Source: Mastigias papua
Lineage: Eukaryota > Cnidaria > Scyphozoa > Rhizostomeae > Mastigiidae
Assembly (NCBI GenBank): GCA_964019165.1
Contig: OZ025278.1
Coordinates: 8,174,028 to 8,238,027 of the forward strand
Reading direction: 5' to 3'
DNA length: 64,000 nt
In this document: piece after piece, positions 1 to 10,685 of the stretch
How the letters are laid out: each line of letters begins with the position of its first letter
Position numbering within the stretch: position 1 is the stretch's first letter
The notes under the pieces: model-generated
What the model saw: only the letters and a program-made list of their open reading frames with translations
Database searches by the model: none
Told to the model about the DNA's origin: nothing
Position numbers and translations under genes: made by a program

Positions 1-601
1 CATCATACTGAAATGTAGCATATGTTGCAATTGATTTAAAGTAAACAGTGCTTTTTCCTCAATATTTTGACAGCAGTTCATTCTCTGTCTGACATTTCCC
101 TCTGAAACATTTGCCACAGGGCTCATTGATATTGAAGTAGAAGTTATGGCTGTGATCAACCTGTCAACATTTCTTTTATTGGACTCGATGCTGGATTAGC
201 ATGTGCAATACTTTGAAATAGGGAGTATATATGCATACAACTGCATTAGAGGTATAGGTTCTGGTTCTGCATTCTGGTCATAACACCTCCTTCCTTTCAT
301 TTCCAAAGTGAAGAGATGTAATCACTATGGATATTCAACACTCATTGATAACAACATTAATACCAGTTTGAAGATTTATTTCGAAAATTTCAGCAGAGCA
401 AAAAATCAAAGTCCAGTTCAATTAACGCTTAGAAATTTTACTCAGAATTTCGAAAAGCAGCGTTAAATTCATATATGCTTAAGTTTGTTTGATAACCTAT
501 TGAAATTGAAGCCCAAGCAACTTTCAATGAAAATGAATTCTTTAGTGCATCCAAGGGAGATGCACTAAAGAATCATTTCCATTATTGCATTGTATTTTAC
601 A
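1..601. other. Intergenic DNA, no gene seen
   Basis: AT-rich sequence without a coding ORF. The only structure seen is the hairpin at 537-573. The last eight bases (594-601) are the left target duplication of the adjacent hAT element. Confidence 0.6.
537..573. repeat. Perfect 15-bp stem hairpin
   Basis: The arms 537-551 and 559-573 are exact reverse complements (core TTTAGTGCATC / GATGCACTAAA) around a 7-base loop. It lies about 30 bases left of the hAT element, outside its TIR. No T-run follows, and function is unknown. Confidence 0.75.
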
Positions 602-1936
602 CAGGGCTCGTGCAGAATTTTGGTAAGCAAATTCAAGGAGCTTTCAAGGACTATTCAAGGACTAAAATAAAACTTTTCAAGGATCTTTAACTTAATAGAC
701 CTTTGTGGGTATTTCATGTCTTCTGAAAAAGTTCGAATAAATATTACGAATCAATACACATTCCTAGTGTACGTACATAGAGCCACAAAAGTAATAATTC
801 AATGTTTGTATTGAATTTGGACTCTGAGATATATTGAGAGTGCGAGAACGATTTTAAAGTTAACAATGCTTCAAACTCTGGTCCTTGCAAATGAAACAAG
901 ACTAAAATTTTTCTTATTTGAACTTGCCAAAGTCATTTTATTGCGCACTGCTATATGGCTGTTTGGTATGTTTTACCTAAACAGAAAACGTAATTTTTCC
1001 AAAGGTATCAAAATATGAAGCAGATGAAAAAATACGTATAGTAATAACATTCAACATCGAGCACGAAAATGGTTATTAAAGTTTGAAAAATTATGCCAGA
1101 GACTTCAAAATTGGAACATTTACGTATTTCTGGGTAATTTGCTTTCTGTGGAGAACTTTTAGTTCTAAGTTGCCAGATTTTGACTATATGGCTCGACCCT
1201 AGAAGCCATGGGAATATAACTAGGTAGATTAGGTTCAGTCTGTTATTGCTCAAAACAGAAATTCTAGACTCCTCTTCGAGTTTCCTACAGAAGGAATTGG
1301 CTGTCTACAAAGCTACATGTTGCAATTTTGTGGCAAAACATCACTTTGGAACAATTATTATTCAATGTGACATACATATATACATTCATGGATATCATGG
1401 AATATTCCACTCGGTATTTTGTCTTGTAGGATCACTTTGAGTATATTAGTATATTGTCAAGAATCTAGGTTAAGTACAACCTGTACACTTCCATAACAAA
1501 AGCATTCGAACGGAAGCCATATGTTGAGATGAAACATTTTCTACATGAAACAATAGAAAAGTAAAAGGTTATTCTTTGAGAAAGAGGCCACCGTTGATTT
1601 CTGTCGTTTTTCAATGCTTAGTGAGTAACCATAAGTTAAGCGGGCTGCATGCAGATGTCTCATAGTTCTCTTAGGATATTATAGCGCATGCGTGACGTTA
1701 AAATAACGAAAATGGAGCATTTCTCCGCATATAACGAGTTTACTTGTACGATCTTCTGTAAACTATCTGATTTCTCTATTGCTCTGAATGATGTAAACAG
1801 TAAACATTCATAAATTTCAAGGAGTGTGATCAAGTTTCAAGGAAAATTTCCATTTTCAAGGAGTTTCAAGTGCCCTTGAAATCAAATTTCAAATTCAAGC
1901 ACTTTTCAAGGAGTTCAAGGACCTGTACGATCCCTG
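602..1936. mobile_element. Non-autonomous hAT transposon
   Basis: The left end reads CAGGGCTCGTGCAG and the reverse complement of the right end reads CAGGGATCGTACAG. The flanks are ATTTTACA (594-601) and AATTTACA (1937-1944), an 8-bp duplication with one mismatch, the size expected for hAT. Both ends are dense in the motif TTCAAGG, in direct orientation on the plus strand (about 640-690 and 1820-1922). No transposase ORF is present. The two short ORFs inside (1008-1253 minus, 1246-1440 plus) show no domain and are taken as chance. Confidence 0.8.
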
Positions 1937-1944
1937 AATTTACA

Positions 1945-2462
1945 TCTCAAATAAAGGCTTGGCCTTACATATGCCTCTCGCAAGATTTGTGATATTCAGC
2001 GTAGGTCTATAGTGGAAATTTATGGATTGTGTGTGATGAAACTTTGTTAATATTCAATATACTAAAATTGAGTAATTATTCACAACTTTAGGTACATATA
2101 TAAATAGGTAACTAAACGAATAACATATATATATATATAAATATTTACATATATACATATGCACATATGCATTTAGATATATTTATAACTTTATTTACAA
2201 CAGGCTATTTACAATCAATAATGTAAATATACAACAACTAAATAACGTGTGCAACGTGAAACATTGAATTGTGTATTTTGATGTATGCATTCTAGCGACA
2301 AGTAATTTTCAAACGGGAGTTACATAATTTTCAGCAATATTTGCAAAAGAATTAAAATTACTTTAAATTTGTAATGTATTCCAATTGTACTATTTGAAGC
2401 GTGACAGGTCAAACAGTCTCTAACTTTGAATTGTAACGTATGTCGCAGCACGGTGAATCATA
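1945..2462. other. AT-rich spacer with TA-rich microsatellite
   Basis: No gene seen. A run of alternating AT and ATAC-type repeats lies at about 2098-2185. Confidence 0.6.
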
Positions 2463-2465
2463 TAA

Positions 2466-2773
2466 GGCTACGTTCACATTACTCCGTTTTCATTTAGATC
2501 CGTTTTTGCTCCCAAAAACGGGACTGTCTTTCTACCCTTTTGACATTACTCCGTTTTATACTGGCTCTATTAGTAGCGTTTTCATATTGTTCCGTTTTTC
2601 GTGTTCACACTACAGAGTTCCGTTTTTGCTTAGCTCCGTTTTCTTTTAGCTCCGTTTTTATCATCGTTTTCATTTGGTTCCGTTTTTGGGGTAGATTAAC
2701 GTGAGCGCAAAGCCAAAAACGGAGCTAAACAGTTGCGTTTTTGCTCAAAAACGGAATAGTGTGAACAACATTG
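2466..2773. mobile_element. PIF/Harbinger MITE with CCGTTTT repeats
   Basis: The left end is GGCTACGTTCACATTACTCC and the right end, reverse complemented, is CAATGTTGTTCACACTATTC. The flanks are TAA at 2463-2465 and 2774-2776, a 3-bp duplication typical of Harbinger. The interior is many copies of CCGTTTT in both orientations. The ORF at 2440-2649 is only these repeats read in frame. It is the same family as 56616-56981. Confidence 0.75.
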
Positions 2774-2776
2774 TAA

Positions 2777-4437
2777 GAAACTGCCGATAATTTTAGCTGC
2801 TACATATGGAAGCTCTGTTTGAATTTGTTGCATAAAGACCGTTCTGTAAACATTCTAACTTTGATGAACTTGATTACCTATATTATACCAAAGGATTCTA
2901 GAGCTAATATCATATACGGATAAAAAGGATCAATTTTGAAGAAACCAACTTGAATCAAAATAATTGAATAATATTTTACTTCTACCGGAAAAGTCATGAT
3001 ATCATGCAATAATCGTCAGTCGAATAGGTTTTCATCTTTGCCAACTTTTTCTATGAAATGATAGAATGAACAGCTAAATGTGTTTTTACGTACGTCTAAC
3101 ACGAAACTTAACATTTCTTTCTGTGTCAGGGGTGCTTTGGCTCCTTTACCTGTAGACACCTGTTAACTTAGAAAGTTACTCCTCTGATTTTGATATTAAC
3201 TTTCGGTTTTCTTCTGGTAAAGTTCCACAGTATTGATGCTTTTCCATTTACCCTATGAAAGGAGAAGATATTGACTTACAATGATGCTTGGACAGTTCAA
3301 TAAGTCTGATATAACAGTAGCAGTTAGTAACAGGCTCTTGCATGCAAATATATATTTTGATCAAATTTTACTTTAAATTAAAACACAATAATAAAGCCTA
3401 AATAAATCACTGTTGTCCTTTACATATTCATCACTTTAAAAAATGTATATAAACCTAGTAAAATGCACATATCAACATAATTTTTTAAACAATTTTCTTT
3501 GATGCGTCGGTACGAGGGGTTTATCACTCTGCAAAAATTCGAACACTTTGCACTACTATCACAAAACATTACAAACAATCACAAATTTCTCAAATATCGC
3601 AAAAATCAATAGAAAAGGATCTCATGAAATCACGAAAGTCACGAAAATTTCGTTCACTTTTCTGAGAATGATACACTCCTTGGGTAGATAGATTTTCTTT
3701 CTCATCACTTTATACTTAGCGTTTGCTTGTAAAATATGCAAATAATTTTCATGATACAAATTATCTTTATGGCAGTACTGTCAGCACACTATATATATAT
3801 AACTTAAAGAACTGAATGATATGTTGGCATAGGCATAAGTCTAGTAGTCAACTTAAGTTGCACTTGCTAATAATCCTTTTTATTCTGAAAGAAATTAATA
3901 TATCTGTTGTGAATTGTGTTCTCTGGGAAATGATGCCTATAATTTGATAAGGCCATAGACCAAAGAAAGTAGTCACAAGTAACATAGATGATATGCAGGA
4001 CAGAGGCTGTCGCAGGAAATTTTCATACGTAGCACCATTAAAATGGCTTGCTTCCAACCAGACAATGATGAAAGAAAGTAAACTGTAACGAACTGAGAGC
4101 AATAACGAAAACAGAATCGAAAATTCGACGGTAGGTGTGAAAAAGGAACGAATTTTGGGATTTTGATTAAACTGTAGTTACATTCAATAGTGCCTTGGTA
4201 TGAAATATCACTAGTGGTTGAGTATCCACTAGGATACAAAGAAAATTTGCAATCAAGAATAGTAATGTAAAATCTGTTTTCCGACATCTAAGTGCAGACA
4301 TGCTATATTGATGAATAAAATCCCTAATGCTCACTATTTTATACCCTGTAGTCAGAATAAACCGTAGCTGTTATGCAGTCATGTGTAACCACGTCTGCAT
4401 TTTTATTGAATAGAATATTACTCTTTACCTGAAAGGC
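2777..4437. other. Intergenic DNA, no gene seen
   Basis: AT-rich sequence. The overlapping minus-strand ORFs at 3848-4287 have no recognisable domain or coding signature. No repeat boundary was recognised. Confidence 0.5.
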
Positions 4438-4860
4438 TCAATTCTGTAATGCATTCGCGTAAAACAATTTTCTCTTGCTACTTAGTTGTGGACGGAAGTC
4501 ACATTCTTTTGTTTTCTTTGAATTTTCAACAGATTCTGAGTTTTTCTTATTGATATTGATGTCCTGAAGATGAGTTCTTGAGGAATAGGGAGTGAATTCT
4601 ACATGCATCTCTGTCCCAATCGATTTATCGTTTTCTACAAAGCTAAGACATCTTTGAGCATTCCTGTCACGAGATTCACCGCATTCACAATCTTTGCCCT
4701 TCGGGCTGCATCGTCGACAAAACTTTTCTTCCTTACCACCAGTGTATTTCTCTTTTCTTGGCGCCCACGTGATTTTTTTATCGAGTCTGTTTTGAATAGG
4801 TGTTCTTGGTACACAATTCAGTAATAGCTGGTCAGGCATTTCTTGCTGCATCATTATCAA
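4438..4860 (-). CDS. Hypothetical 140-aa protein, possible exon
   Basis: An ATG-to-stop ORF of 140 codons, rich in charged residues, with a short Cys cluster at about residues 48-70 (pattern CxxCx6CxCx9C). I do not recognise the family. Its hydrophilic composition and lack of low-complexity sequence make it more protein-like than the other ORFs outside transposons. It could be an exon: a CAGGTAAAG splice-donor-like string follows the stop within about 15 bases. No paired exon was found nearby, so a chance ORF or old transposon exon is equally possible. Confidence 0.25.
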   Translation of the reverse strand: MIMMQQEMPDQLLLNCVPRTPIQNRLDKKITWAPRKEKYTGGKEEKFCRRCSPKGKDCECGESRDRNAQRCLSFVENDKSIGTEMHVEFTPYSSRTHLQDININKKNSESVENSKKTKECDFRPQLSSKRKLFYANALQN

Positions 4861-6582
4861 CTACTTTGAGATACCACTCTGCAGTTTATATCACAAATAT
4901 ACAGGAGAGTGCCTACCTAACTTCTGTTAACCATAAAGAGTCTTTGCATTGGTTTTATTTTCAAAGTTGTCAAAAACACGTGACGAAAACACTTGAAGTC
5001 GAAAATGGAAAATTGACGTCAGGCAGGAAATCCATTCATTTCATTTTATTTAAATATTCGATAATTTAGATTCTCCAAAAAGTATCATGAAAATAAATAA
5101 TTATTCTCACACGCATATCATTGTTTTCTTTCGGCCACTTCCCTCTACAATAGAGATGAATCTTTACCTTGGTAAACAGAGTTTCCTTGATAAAGGGTGT
5201 GGTTCTAAATTTTTCATGCAATCTTAGCTTCTAATTCCCCCGCTTTCTCCTCCATCACAGATACTGGTTCCACATATTTTACCCCTAACCCCCAATCCGC
5301 CTCAGCTGCCTACAGGTCTGCATTGGAGGGCCCCTATTTGCACGCTCTTTCTCCGGAGATGTTGGAAAATGTCTGGGCAGTTCAATGGCACGTTGAAAAA
5401 CTCCAGCTTGACATTAAAATACGGTATTTTCGTGTTCACTAAGTGCACGGAAGCACAACAAAGAACAGAAATTACGGAAATTTTTGGAGCTCTGTACACT
5501 TTTTATGTTAAACGCAGAAATTAATGGAATAAAGCGAAAGATCATTGTCTTCGAAAGGCTGACTGAGTTGAGGCCAGCAAGTGACTGGGTCTGGATTAGC
5601 GTTAAAGAGATTACAGGTGAATGAGAAAGTAGAGAAAAATCCAGAAACCATTTGACATAGGCAGTGCAACCAGTTAGGTAGGGGGGCAAACCATGTAAGT
5701 AAGAGGATCTAGGCTTGGTTAGTGTAAAACCACTCAAGTTTTACAGGTAATAAAGTAATAAACAGGGCAATAAAGATATTTAAATAACAATTAATAAACC
5801 AAAAGGGTACAACAAAATAACAAATTAAAGCAAATACATATAGTTATGAGTGTTCCAAGATCATCAAAGTTTAACGTCTTCAATCAGTAACTGAAGCGGC
5901 GACTTTTGTGGTACGGTAACCACAACGGCAACGGTAACGGCAACGGCAATTCAATAGCAACGGCACCCTTCAACGACTTCAACTAAAACGACTTTAACTC
6001 ACGGCAACTTACACGACTGTACTCAAACTCACGATGACTTTAGCTTACAGACACACAGCACACCCACATTTATATTCAACGTATTACACAAGAGAAAGTG
6101 AGGACAGCAAGCAATGAGACAATACACCAAGAATAGACAAAACGCAATAGCTACTCACATGAGATGGGGCAATGGGACAATGACGAGGCATGACGTAAAC
6201 ACTAAATGTGGATAAATTACAAAATGGAACCAATATGAACACATGAAGCACACATCACGAAATCAAAATAAAGTACAAAACTAGTACTCTAACATTAGTC
6301 TGATCTTTTTAATGCTACAGTTGATGCAGCTGCACTGGTCTCTTGATAATAGTTGGCACTTGAAGAGCGGAAGCAATGTAGAATATATTTTTGCATACCA
6401 CTAAAACAAATAACGCAAATATTAGCTAATCTGAATCAACCACAAGGGGAAAAGACAATATGTACTCTAGGTTAATTAAACAAACCAACGACACCATTCA
6501 CTCACTTACCGCTACAGCACAGCACTGTACTACACCATTGTACAATACACGCCACTACACAGGAATACAGTTACAGTAGTGC
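4861..6582. other. Intergenic DNA with a short minisatellite
   Basis: No gene seen. ORFs at 5302-5737 (minus) have no domain. The only structure recognised is the ACGGCA-type tandem repeat at about 5911-5967. Confidence 0.5.
5911..5967. repeat. ACGGYAA-type minisatellite
   Basis: Imperfect tandem copies of CAACGG / TAACGG, about seven units, ending as diverged CAACGGCACC units. Similar CAACT / ACGACTT units continue more loosely to about 6050. Confidence 0.6.
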
Positions 6583-6895
6583 ATCCAGTACGGCGCGGCA
6601 TAGGGGTAAAAAATGGGCAGTCGTAGTGGTAGGTCATCGTAGCTCTACGGCCCCGCTCTCCGGAAAGCATCATCGTAAAGTACGACCATGAATTCCGGAA
6701 AGCATCATCGCAGAAACGTTCACGCTACACACGGGGAAATTGTCGTCGCAACCTCGTTTTCATATTACGCTACAATCTGGGAATGCGGCGTGGTACTCGT
6801 TTTCATGTTACACTCCACTTGGAAATAAAGTCACATCGGATTGAACAGAGCGAGAAGCAGAGATCGAATTCAGTATACAAGTGATATTCCATAAC

Positions 6896-7266
6896 TCGAG
6901 TGCTAGACAGATTGAATATTGGAAATGTAATAGCCTAGCTAAACCTATTATCGTACTTATGATTATGAGATCTCTTGGAATTTATTCCACAGATTTCAGG
7001 ACATGATTTGTTTTTTATACTATTAAAAATTTACATGACAAAATTACTTACTACTATTACTTATAAGCTATATTACATACAACGATACCCCGGGGAACAA
7101 TAACTATAGTATAGTGAAACTCCAATAAACTCCAAGAAAAGTTTTCTTCATTAGTTTCATTTACCCTTGCCATCACTTTGGTCTGACGTCTAATATGAAG
7201 CAGACCTAAGTATCGAATTGTTCTTATTATCCGTAGTGTTGTTTCTAGCTCTTTAGTTTCAGTTAT
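6896..7266. other. Interior of the TIR element, no gene
   Basis: AT-rich interior of the 6589-18097 element, up to the foldback insertion. No ORF or repeat was recognised. Confidence 0.5.
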
Positions 7267-8749
7267 TTAAAGTGCAAGTGACACTATTTTTAAGAGAGCT
7301 ATTTTTTTGCATCAAAAGGAAGAATGTAGTGTCTTGAACTGTGCTACATGGTTTTGGTGGTTCGAAATATCATTAAGCGGAGAAAACGCACGCTTTATTG
7401 TCGACCAACAGCAGTCATTCATATCCCTTCATGAGTGATGGCTGACGTCACAGTGAGAACTCGTTGGCGAGGTCCAGTGGCAAGGTCTCATTTGGAAGCG
7501 GATCTTAGGAGTACGCACACCACCAAATGTTGATAAACTATATATCAGTCGATAGGTTTCACCCTCCCAAATAAGAATCTGTAATAATATTTGCAGAATA
7601 ACGCCGCATTTAGAAGTTATGATCTTTTTCATAGTAGGGCCTAGCACACATTTCCGAAAATGTTAAAAACATTGGAAGTGAAATTCATACATAATGTAAA
7701 TACCATATGAAAGCAATCATCAGTATATCAAGAGTATGCAATAAAATCTGCCACTTTTAGGGTAGGGGTTGGGTGGAAGTTACACAGAATTAATCACTCG
7801 CCCAGATCACCGCCACCGCCACGTTTCGAAGATCACTTGAGGCATCTTTTAGCACTTACGTTTACCCCCCTAAATCTAGTTGTGTCACTTAACGCTTTAG
7901 TCTTATAGTCCGAATGTAACTAGTGTCGAGTACAGCTAAATTTAGGGGGTAAACACAGATGTCGAAAGATGCCTGCAGTGATTTCTCAAAACGTTGGCAG
8001 CGAAGGTAAACATCTGTGAGTATGGAAAGAATTCATGTCTGATGAAGGGCATATTCCACCACTCAGATAGAGCTGATGTTTACAAATTGCACAATACTAA
8101 CTCTTTGGTTTTTCTGTTGGCAATAAGAAGGACTGCTACTACTGCCCCTTTATGGTTTGTGTACAAGACAGTGTAAACATACCTGTAGTGACATGGTGGA
8201 GGCAGTTATCTGGGCGAGTGATTAATTCTGTGTAACTTCCACCCAACCCCTACCCTAAAAGTGGCAGATTTTATTGCATACTCTTGATATACTGATGATT
8301 GCTTTCATATGGTATTTACATTATGTAGGAATTTCACTTCCAATGTTTTTAACATTTTCGGAAATGTGTGCTAGGCCCTACTATGAAAAAGATCATAACT
8401 TCTAAATGCGGCGTTATTCTTTAAATATTATTACAGATTCTTATTTGGGAGGGTGAAACCTATCGACTGATATATAGTTTATCAACATTTGGTGGTGTGC
8501 GTACTCCTAAGATCCGCTTCCAAATGAGACCTTGCCACTGGACCTCGCCAACGAGTTCTCACTGTGACGTCAGCCATCACTCATGAAGGGATATGAATGA
8601 CTGCTGTTGGTCGACAATAAAGCGTGCGTTTTCTCCGCTTAATGATATTTTCGAACCACCAAAACCATGTAGCACAGTTCAAGACACTACATTCTTCCTT
8701 TTGATGCAAAAAAATAGCTCTCTTAAAAATAGTGTCACTTGCACTTTAA
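7267..8749. mobile_element. Foldback-like element with 537-bp arms
   Basis: The left arm 7271-7807 and right arm 8208-8745 are near-identical inverted copies, starting AGTGCAAGTGACAC at each end. TTAA lies immediately outside both arms (7267-7270, 8746-8749), which fits a piggyBac-type TTAA target but could be part of the arms. The 400-base centre is itself a diverged inverted repeat (around 7822-7880 and 7940-7996). No transposase is encoded; the ORFs at 7429-7647, 7994-8176 and 8593-8784 are not convincing. Confidence 0.75.
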
Positions 8750-9583
8750 GTAGTTTTTTCTTTTTTGTCTTTTATCTATGTTAATCCCCTTGGGGTAGAC
8801 ATGGCCTTTTGCTCCCCTGGGGTGTTCGTCCCAGTAGTATTGTAAAGTAATTATTGTAAGTATTGTAGACCGTAAATATGTATTGTAGTATTTTATTGGA
8901 ATATAAAAAAAAAAAAAAACAATAACTATGAATACCCCGGGGCCATGAAACACTAAATACGGCATGGAATGACCATATCTTGCCATTGACTATTACCAAT
9001 CATTTACCTTCATTGTCCCCATTTGAAATAATATTTTTAATGGTTGTTATTTTGTTCATCATTGGAAAAGCTGTTAGTACGAAGGATGTCGTAACTGAAC
9101 CATCACAATGGAAAAGTTGCTGGAAAAGTCGTTTTAAAAATGGAGAAAGTGTTGAAATAGTTCCTGTGAACGGAAGCATTGTAGCCTAGGTCATTTTCCA
9201 TCTACGGATCGAATGCTTTTCATCGGCTTATGAATGTAGACATCATAGCGTAGGCCATGTTCTCTCTCGACAGGGTGCCCTTCTCATCCGTTCATTCACG
9301 CCGCTACGGTGGCCTATCGCTGCCATCAAACTTTTTTAGATGGTAAAGACAAAAGTAAAAATGAAATTGAAAATTAAATGCAATTCAAATCAAAAGCAAA
9401 ATTGAAATTCAAATAAAATTGACATGTAATTTAAATCAAACGCAAAATTGAAATATATTTAAAAATACAATTCGTTTCAAATCAAAGTGAAAGTAAAATC
9501 GATTTCTCTCTTGGCCTAATCAAATCAATCAAACACGAACAAAGGACCAATACGTCACTCCTTCCCATTACCTATATTTGCTG
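8750..9583. other. Interior of the TIR element, no gene
   Basis: Holds an A15 run at about 8909-8923 and AAATTGAAAT-type low-complexity DNA at 9340-9500. The ORFs at 8735-9189 show no domain. GATACCCCGGGG-like strings at about 7083 and 8931 form another inverted pair just outside the foldback element. Confidence 0.5.
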
Positions 9584-9588
9584 CCGAT

Positions 9589-9748
9589 TATTGCATAGAA
9601 ACTATGGACCTTGTAATAATCCTTGTTTTGCTTACTATATTTGATTAACCTCATTTTGTTATGTTTGATTTACCTCATTGCGAGGGAAGATGGATCAATT
9701 GGACTAATGGCTGAAGTTGAATGAGTTGTTGCTTTGTACACTGTTTCA
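9589..9748 (+). repeat. 5' LTR of Gypsy copy A
   Basis: Matches 17087-17246 along its length. It starts TATTGCAT and ends TGTTTCA, directly after CCGAT and directly before the primer-binding region. Confidence 0.88.
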
Positions 9749-9766
9749 TCTGGCGACGAGTAGTGA
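9749..9766 (+). other. Primer-binding site region of Gypsy copy A
   Basis: TGGCGACGAG begins two bases after the LTR, the usual TGG start of a tRNA-complementary primer site. The tRNA species was not determined. Confidence 0.55.
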
Positions 9767-9778
9767 TAAATCTAAGAG

Positions 9779-10399
9779 ATGAACCCACTTTCAAAATTAA
9801 CTGGAACACCTAGTTTCAATCCTGCAGACCATACCGAAAATTTGATGCAAACCTTCACCGGCTTCATTGAAACGTGGGAAATGTGGTATGATGTAGCTTC
9901 AATTGGTGAAGTAAAAGTGGACGCCACGGAAGTGGAGAGGAAGGAACACAAAGCAAAAGTATTCCTGATGTGCGCCTTTTCAGGTGAGCGTTTAAAAGTC
10001 GATCTTAAAGTTGAATACAACCAGGATATAACCGCATTAAAGGCAGCTGATTTTGATGCCATGATAAAAAAGCTCTATGATCGCTATAGACCAACTCAGA
10101 ATAGTGTACTTTTACACTACCAATTTCATCAGCTTAAGCATTCTAGTGGGGAAAAAGTTGATGATTTTATAAATAAAGTCTGTCAACAAGCTGAAAAATG
10201 CGCATTTAAATCCACTAATGATTCGTGTACTGCTAAAGATTCAATTCACAAAACCCTTATACGCGACCAAATCATTATTGGTACCAATATAGCTAGCATT
10301 CGTGATGATGCGCTGGAAAGGGAATATGATCTAGCTACCCTAATTGCCAAAGCCCGTAAAATAGAAGCGAGAGAAAATGCCACAAAGGAACTTGAATAA
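9779..10399 (+). pseudogene. gag: Gag, N-terminal part (Gypsy copy A)
   Basis: A 206-codon ORF starting 31 bases after the LTR, with the helical capsid-like composition of Gypsy Gag proteins (motifs FLMCAF, LYDRYRPTQN, FHQLKHSSGEKVDDFINKV). Gag packages element RNA. The stop at 10397-10399 seems to be a frameshift product: a second frame stays Gag-like until about 10455, where the inserted LINE begins. The C-terminal zinc knuckle lies 3.3 kb away, beyond the LINE, at about 13830-13930. Confidence 0.8.
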
Positions 10400-10685
10400 A
10401 GCCCACTAGCTCCTCTGTCAAATTGGGTGTGCTGACACTGAAAACCCAGAAAATCAGGTATATTTGATATTTGACATTTGATTTGTTTAGGGAGGGTTAA
10501 CCTTCAACGGAAGTTGTTTTTCAAGGGGCCCTCCAAAAAATAAGGAAATAGTCAACCCTGTATTGATTTTTTGAAACCACCCATGGAGGATGCCGACTTA
10601 GACTCAGCAGGAGGGCTATTCCATAGTTTAGCTCCCTGGAAAGAAAAACATTTTTGTCCATTTGCTGAACTTTTCTTTGGTTACC

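Noticed and set aside
2440..2649. Plus-strand ORF as a gene
   Set aside because: It consists of CCGTTTT repeats of a MITE in frame.
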